Part shown: in pieces, positions 7,034 to 9,812 of the stretch
Position numbering within the stretch: the first letter of the stretch is position 1
Layout: each line of letters begins with the position of its first letter
Origin: Candidatus Cardinium sp. cBcalN2
GTDB lineage: Bacteria > Bacteroidota > Bacteroidia > Cytophagales > Amoebophilaceae
DNA length: 9,812 nucleotides
NCBI RefSeq assembly: GCF_022810445.1
Contig: NZ_JAACGD010000070.1
Span: 1-9,812 of the forward strand
Direction: 5' to 3'
Made by a program: the position numbers and the translations under genes
Notes under the pieces: generated by a model
Databases searched by the model: none
What the model was told of the DNA's origin: nothing
The model's input: only the letters and a program-made list of their open reading frames with translations

Positions 7034-7235
7034 GTTTTTCTTTGCATCTGTAAGCTATGCTTGCTGATCGCAAATTGTTACAAGGGGCCTTTTTTTCAAA
7101 ACATAGCCATAGCGCTGAAAATATATCAAATAAATTGAATATCAATTTATTTGATATATTATAGAGTACCTATTCACCATTGTGGCAGAACCACCTACAA
7201 AAAGAAAAAAGGCCCATTGTACAAAAAGATTGATA
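7034..7235. repeat. foldback element family copy 2: two outward-facing arms around a palindrome
   Basis: The left arm (7034-7119) reads GTTTTTC, CTGTAAGCTATGCTT, TTACAAGGGGCC and matches the right arm of copy 1. Its complement carries the GCCCCTTGTAA and TTGCGAT motifs of copy 1's left arm. The right arm (7171-7235) reads ATTCACCATTGTGGCAG, ACAAAAAGAAAAAAGGCCC, TTGTACAAAAAG and matches copy 1's left side. The arms therefore diverge from the palindrome at 7120-7160, whereas in copy 1 they converge on the centre. This is consistent with two element ends joined back to back. Confidence 0.65.
7120..7160. repeat. perfect 19-bp inverted repeat with 3-nt loop
   Basis: AATATATCAAATAAATTGA at 7120-7138, loop ATA, then the exact reverse complement at 7142-7160. 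Arms of 19 bp without a mismatch are unlikely by chance even in AT-rich DNA. It is the symmetry centre of foldback copy 2. It may be a recent inverted duplication, a junction of element ends, a two-way terminator, or a protein-binding operator. Confidence 0.85.
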
Positions 7236-7354
7236 CGCTGACTATTACCCCCCTTTTTTAATCCAATCACCTATCTTCTGTATTGTCATTTCTCATACCA
7301 TTATTTCTTGCAATTATCTTTATTTTTTGTTATTAATACGTTAAGTAAAAAAAC

Positions 7355-7541
7355 TAAAATTGTAGATAAATCTAATTATAGATAAGTTAAGAGGTTGCTC
7401 CGTTCGATGGCGCTTAATTAAGGTTGTATTTTATCTGAAATTAAGCCGATAGAACAGACAAATATGATAGGCTATGGGATATATATGGGCAGCAACCTGC
7501 TTGGTTACGATTATAATACTATTTATTTAAAGATCAATACT
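7355..7541 (+). promoter_or_regulatory. leader B of lipoprotein gene 7542, homologous to leader A at 5838-6014
   Basis: It carries TAAAATTGTAGATAA at 7355-7369, an exact TAATTAAGGTTG at 7415-7426, AAGCCGATAGAAC, and the block running into the start codon. Similarity to leader A continues without a large gap up to the ATG at 7542, which argues that this stretch is untranslated and that an ATG at 7464 inside it is not the start. A short hairpin (GCAG, CAAC, CTGC, 7489-7500) sits in the same place as the hairpin of leader A although its sequence differs. Confidence 0.6.
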
Positions 7542-8222
7542 ATGAAAGCTTATACACGCTACAGAGCAGGTCTGCTCGCTGGACTATTAATTTTAAATAC
7601 CTTATCTGCTTGCGTAAATGTACATACAAGGAAAGAGCTAGGGTTTTCCATCCCTGCTAAGCTCCAAAGATTCCATCAAAGATCCCAAAGATTATGGAAT
7701 AGGAGTTCGCCATGGGCTAAGGTTTTTTATGTAACAGCCGCACTAACTTTAGTGCTTTCTCCTATTGTAGGCTGGTATGTTATTTATCATCATGCTGAGG
7801 TTGGGCATGGAGCAAATCAAATAGGTCTGGGGACATCTCCTGCTCCTCCCTTTATCCCTAATCATACAATCGATGAACCAGTAACACCCATTACAGATCC
7901 GACAGGCAATGAAAAATTTGTTAGTAGTAACGCAACAGAAGTACCAGTTAGCAACACAACAGAAGTACCATTCACTGTTGAGGATCCTAGGCGCATAACT
8001 GAGGCAATATTGACATATTTGAAAAAGCAAGGCTTCTCAATAGACAGCATCAAATATGCCTGGGAACAGGGTCTATATAAAAATGCAACGGATCAAAATG
8101 GATGCAATCTGCTACATCTAATAAGCGAATCGAAGCAACCAAATGATAAAGCAGAAGTGGTAACCTTTTTAACTGAACAAGCCGTGAATGCAAGTTCAAT
8201 ATGCCCAACCACCTCATTTTAA
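7542..8222 (+). CDS. putative lipoprotein with internal membrane segment and a vestigial ankyrin repeat
   Basis: 226 aa from ATG 7542. An in-frame ATG at 7464 would add 26 residues and spoil the signal peptide. The start at 7542 gives a standard lipoprotein signal with core LLAGLLILNT, lipobox L-S-A-C and C24, like the preceding gene, and sits at the end of the conserved leader. After a basic stretch (about 25-58), a hydrophobic segment at about 61-82 (VFYVTAALTLVLSPIVGWYV) looks like a true membrane span, unusual behind a lipobox. Then come a Pro/Thr-rich linker with an 8-residue tandem repeat (ATEVPVSN/TTEVPFTV) and one ankyrin-like unit (about 155-215, with DQNGCNLLHLI from 184). The protein ends soon after, so it may be a shortened relative of the ankyrin lipoproteins. 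Function is unknown; binding is inferred from the ankyrin unit. Confidence 0.7.
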   Translation: MKAYTRYRAGLLAGLLILNTLSACVNVHTRKELGFSIPAKLQRFHQRSQRLWNRSSPWAKVFYVTAALTLVLSPIVGWYVIYHHAEVGHGANQIGLGTSPAPPFIPNHTIDEPVTPITDPTGNEKFVSSNATEVPVSNTTEVPFTVEDPRRITEAILTYLKKQGFSIDSIKYAWEQGLYKNATDQNGCNLLHLISESKQPNDKAEVVTFLTEQAVNASSICPTTSF

Positions 8223-8260
8223 TAACCTCAACATTGTTGTATAGAGCTAGCTTCGTGTAT

Positions 8261-8312
8261 TTATTCAGCACTGTAGCAGAGCCAAAAAAAGCAAAAAGTA
8301 ACATTAAAAAGT
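8261..8312 (+). repeat. partial copy 3 of the foldback element family
   Basis: TTATTCAGCACTGTAGCAGA, then GCC and CAAAAAG, follow the order of the repeat flank at 7171-7207 and 5474-5507 (ATTCAGC, T.TGGCAG, ACAAAAAG). Only this end is recognisable and no opposing arm was found. As with copies 1 and 2, it lies after a lipoprotein stop codon. Confidence 0.45.
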
Positions 8313-8416
8313 CCCTTTTTATCTTGGAATTATATTTACTTTTTTTGTGATATGAATCCTATCATTTTTATCCAAATTATTGATAACCTTCTCTGTTCCA
8401 TTAAACATCAAATACT

Positions 8417-9700
8417 ATGAAAAGGTATCTAAATTATATCGTGACCCTATTTACCGCACTATTAAGCCTGAACATTTTTTCTTCTTGTATAAGGGGAACA
8501 CGTCTAAGGCGCCAAGCAATGGATGCCGGAAAAACTGCTTTAGATTCTACCTTACATGAAAAAGCAAAAACAAGCTCTGAATTAGATCAAACACCGAACA
8601 AAGGAAGTAGGCTGACACCACTCGGTCTATATATAAACAAAGGTTTTAAGTCATTAGTTATTGCTTTAGTTAATGCAAAAAGCACCAATATTAACGATAC
8701 AGGGGAAGCACCACCTTCACTCTTCTATGCGCTGCAGTGTAAAAAACCGGATATAGCCGTGGCTTTATTGCAACACACTAGATGTAAGGAGTTAGATGTT
8801 ACATATACTCATCCAGAAACAGTAAATACTGCTTTGCATCTGGCAGCAGCAGGTCATCTAGATGTTGTAAAAAAACTTGTAGAAGCTAAAGCAGATGTGA
8901 ATGCGAAAAATAAGCAAGAAGAAACGCCTCTCTTTTTAGCATCAAAAACGGGTAACCTAGAGATAGTTAATCTTTTACTTAGAGAACCAGATATTGTTTT
9001 AAGTACCCCAGATTATACTCATTATAATAATCTTCTGGAATGGGCAGTTAATAAGAATGATGGAGGCATAACACAATTGATTTTACAATTTAAACCTAAG
9101 TTTAATAATCAAGATCATGACTATTTGTTCCGATTAGCCGCATCAAATGGTTATCTGGATACAGTTAAGGCTTTTTTAGAAAGACAACAAGATATTGATG
9201 TAAATAGCCAAAATGAAGATGGATATACTGCCTTGCACCTGGCAGCTGAAAAGGGCTATACAGAGGTAGTTAAAGAAATCTTAAACAATAAGCAGATTAA
9301 GATTGATATAAATAGCCAAAATGAGGATGGAAATACTGCATTGCATATAGCGACTATGAAAGGACGTACAGAAGTAGCTAAACTACTAATAAATAAGGAG
9401 AAGATTAATGTAAATGCACAAAATAAAGAGGGATATACTCCCTTGCATCTGGCAGCTCTGAATGGGCATACAGAGATAGTCAAAGAACTCCTAGAGAATG
9501 ATAAGATTAATCTAGATGCAAATAAATCGGGACAGACTGCCTTGCATCTGGCAGCTAGGGAGGGACATACAGAGGTAGTTCAAACACTCCTAGAGAATGA
9601 TAAGATTAATCTAGATGCAGATAAATGGGGACAGACTGCCTTGCATATCGCAGCTATGAATGGGCATACAGAGGTAGTCAAAGCACTCCTAAAAGTGTAG
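8417..9700 (+). CDS. ankyrin repeat lipoprotein
   Basis: 427 aa with a lipoprotein-like signal peptide (basic MKRYLNY, hydrophobic core, F-S-S-C with C24), so the repeat domain is expected outside the cytoplasm. A linker (25-100) precedes ankyrin repeats. Clear repeats carry the TALHLA or TPLHLA helix start at T138, T170, T271, T307, T341, T374 and T407; two worn ones lie at about 204-236 and 237-268. Spacing is 33-36 residues, as expected for ankyrin. The family binds proteins, and in intracellular bacteria many members are host-directed. The chain ends at residue 427 immediately after helix 2 of the last repeat, with no capping repeat, and a transposase start follows 59 bp later, so the C-terminus may be cut short. 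The DNA of the last repeats is nearly identical, showing recent expansion. The start context ATCAAATACT resembles that of the preceding gene. Confidence 0.9.
   Translation: MKRYLNYIVTLFTALLSLNIFSSCIRGTRLRRQAMDAGKTALDSTLHEKAKTSSELDQTPNKGSRLTPLGLYINKGFKSLVIALVNAKSTNINDTGEAPPSLFYALQCKKPDIAVALLQHTRCKELDVTYTHPETVNTALHLAAAGHLDVVKKLVEAKADVNAKNKQEETPLFLASKTGNLEIVNLLLREPDIVLSTPDYTHYNNLLEWAVNKNDGGITQLILQFKPKFNNQDHDYLFRLAASNGYLDTVKAFLERQQDIDVNSQNEDGYTALHLAAEKGYTEVVKEILNNKQIKIDINSQNEDGNTALHIATMKGRTEVAKLLINKEKINVNAQNKEGYTPLHLAALNGHTEIVKELLENDKINLDANKSGQTALHLAAREGHTEVVQTLLENDKINLDADKWGQTALHIAAMNGHTEVVKALLKV
9488..9619 (+). repeat. 99-bp tandem repeat unit inside the ankyrin gene
   Basis: The 33 bases at 9488-9520 recur exactly at 9587-9619, an offset of 99 bp or 33 codons, equal to one ankyrin repeat. 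The rest of each unit is also closely similar (GGACAGACTGCCTTGCAT in both). Near identity at the DNA level points to recent in-frame duplication by slippage or unequal recombination. Confidence 0.85.
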
Positions 9701-9812
9701 TAGTTGATATTTAATCTGACATTTGATAATTTGTGTTGATATAAATAACAACAACTATTATGAACTTACATCAAAAAATCATCAAGCCGAAATTAGGCTT
9801 ATTGGAGCTAGC
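9696..9812 (+). mobile_element. left end of an IS481-like insertion sequence, cut by the window edge
   Basis: This is inferred from the transposase start at 9760. The ankyrin repeat DNA stops resembling its neighbours after 9691. A TGT at 9696-9698 could be the first bases of the element, since IS481 ends often begin TGT, but the terminal inverted repeat cannot be confirmed without the right end. The left boundary is therefore a guess within about 9690-9725. Confidence 0.45.
9760..9812 (+). CDS. IS481-like transposase, N-terminal fragment (continues beyond window)
   Basis: ATG at 9760 opens a frame that stays open to the last base of the window. It encodes MNLHQKIIKPKLGLLEL, then a codon beginning GC. 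I recall this pattern (a basic start, then KxGLLxLA leading into a helix-turn-helix) from the N-terminus of IS481/IS3-like DDE transposases found in intracellular bacteria. These enzymes cut and rejoin the ends of their own element. Only 17 full codons are visible, so no catalytic residue can be checked. The upstream context aacaacaactatt is A-rich like other starts here. The fragment lies 59 bp after the ankyrin stop codon. Confidence 0.6.
   Translation, partial: MNLHQKIIKPKLGLLEL

Larger units (their letters stand above)
6924..7541. other. 618-bp spacer without a supported gene; holds foldback copy 2 and leader B
   Basis: The spacer begins with small palindromes (TTTCATGAAA 6928-6937, CCTGCAGG 6946-6953). 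Next come two outward-facing repeat arms around a perfect palindrome (7034-7235), then AT-rich DNA, then leader B (7355-7541). A reverse-strand reading frame of 63 codons at 6954-7145 reads through one repeat arm and resembles, in part, a peptide readable in copy 1. It has no start signal or family match I can support. Confidence 0.6.

Noticed and set aside
6954..7145. 63-codon - strand frame with a peptide partly resembling one readable in foldback copy 1
   Set aside because: The resemblance follows from the repeat DNA itself. There is no start signal or recognisable family. It could be a transposase-tail remnant, but the evidence is too thin to call a gene.
8050..8304. 84-codon - strand frame overlapping the end of the 7542 gene and repeat copy 3
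   Set aside because: It overlaps a real gene in antisense and part of a repeat; no domain or start signal.

Overview
The window looks like the chromosome of a host-dependent Bacteroidota bacterium, most likely of the Amoebophilus/Cardinium group. The signs are AT-rich DNA, A-rich start contexts without a clear Shine-Dalgarno, two sites fitting the Bacteroidetes promoter consensus (TTTG, about 19 bp, TAnnTTTG), eukaryote-like ankyrin proteins, long repeat-filled spacers, and the start of an IS481-like transposase at the right edge. The genus is inferred from this style and was not tested by a search. All recognised genes are on the + strand.

The left part (1-4164) is housekeeping: a CPA1-type cation/proton antiporter with a C-terminal TrkA_C domain (211-1698), dihydrolipoyl dehydrogenase with all catalytic residues (1773-3167), and a crotonase-fold enoyl-CoA hydratase/isomerase with both catalytic glutamates (3382-4164). 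The third gene has its own candidate promoter and no fatty-acid genes beside it.

The right part (4165-9812) is accessory: four successive lipoprotein genes separated by long spacers. The first (4454-5143) is glycine-rich and unrecognised. The next three (6015-6923, 7542-8222, 8417-9700) share related signal peptides ending in a lipobox cysteine, followed by different bodies that carry increasing numbers of ankyrin repeats. The second and third lipoprotein genes also share about 180 bp of upstream DNA, which moves the third's start from 7464 to 7542. The spacers after the first, second and third lipoprotein genes hold copies of a degenerate repeat. At 5474-5692 two arms face each other and form a long foldback. 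At 7034-7235 two arms point outward from a perfect 19-bp palindrome. At 8261-8312 only a partial copy is seen. The last protein ends partway through an ankyrin repeat, 59 bp before a transposase start, so an insertion may have truncated it.

Taken together, the right part reads as a locus that duplicates and diversifies surface or secreted ankyrin lipoproteins: the leader and signal peptide are kept while the body changes. This is an inference. No CRISPR array, tRNA, rRNA or phage gene was seen.
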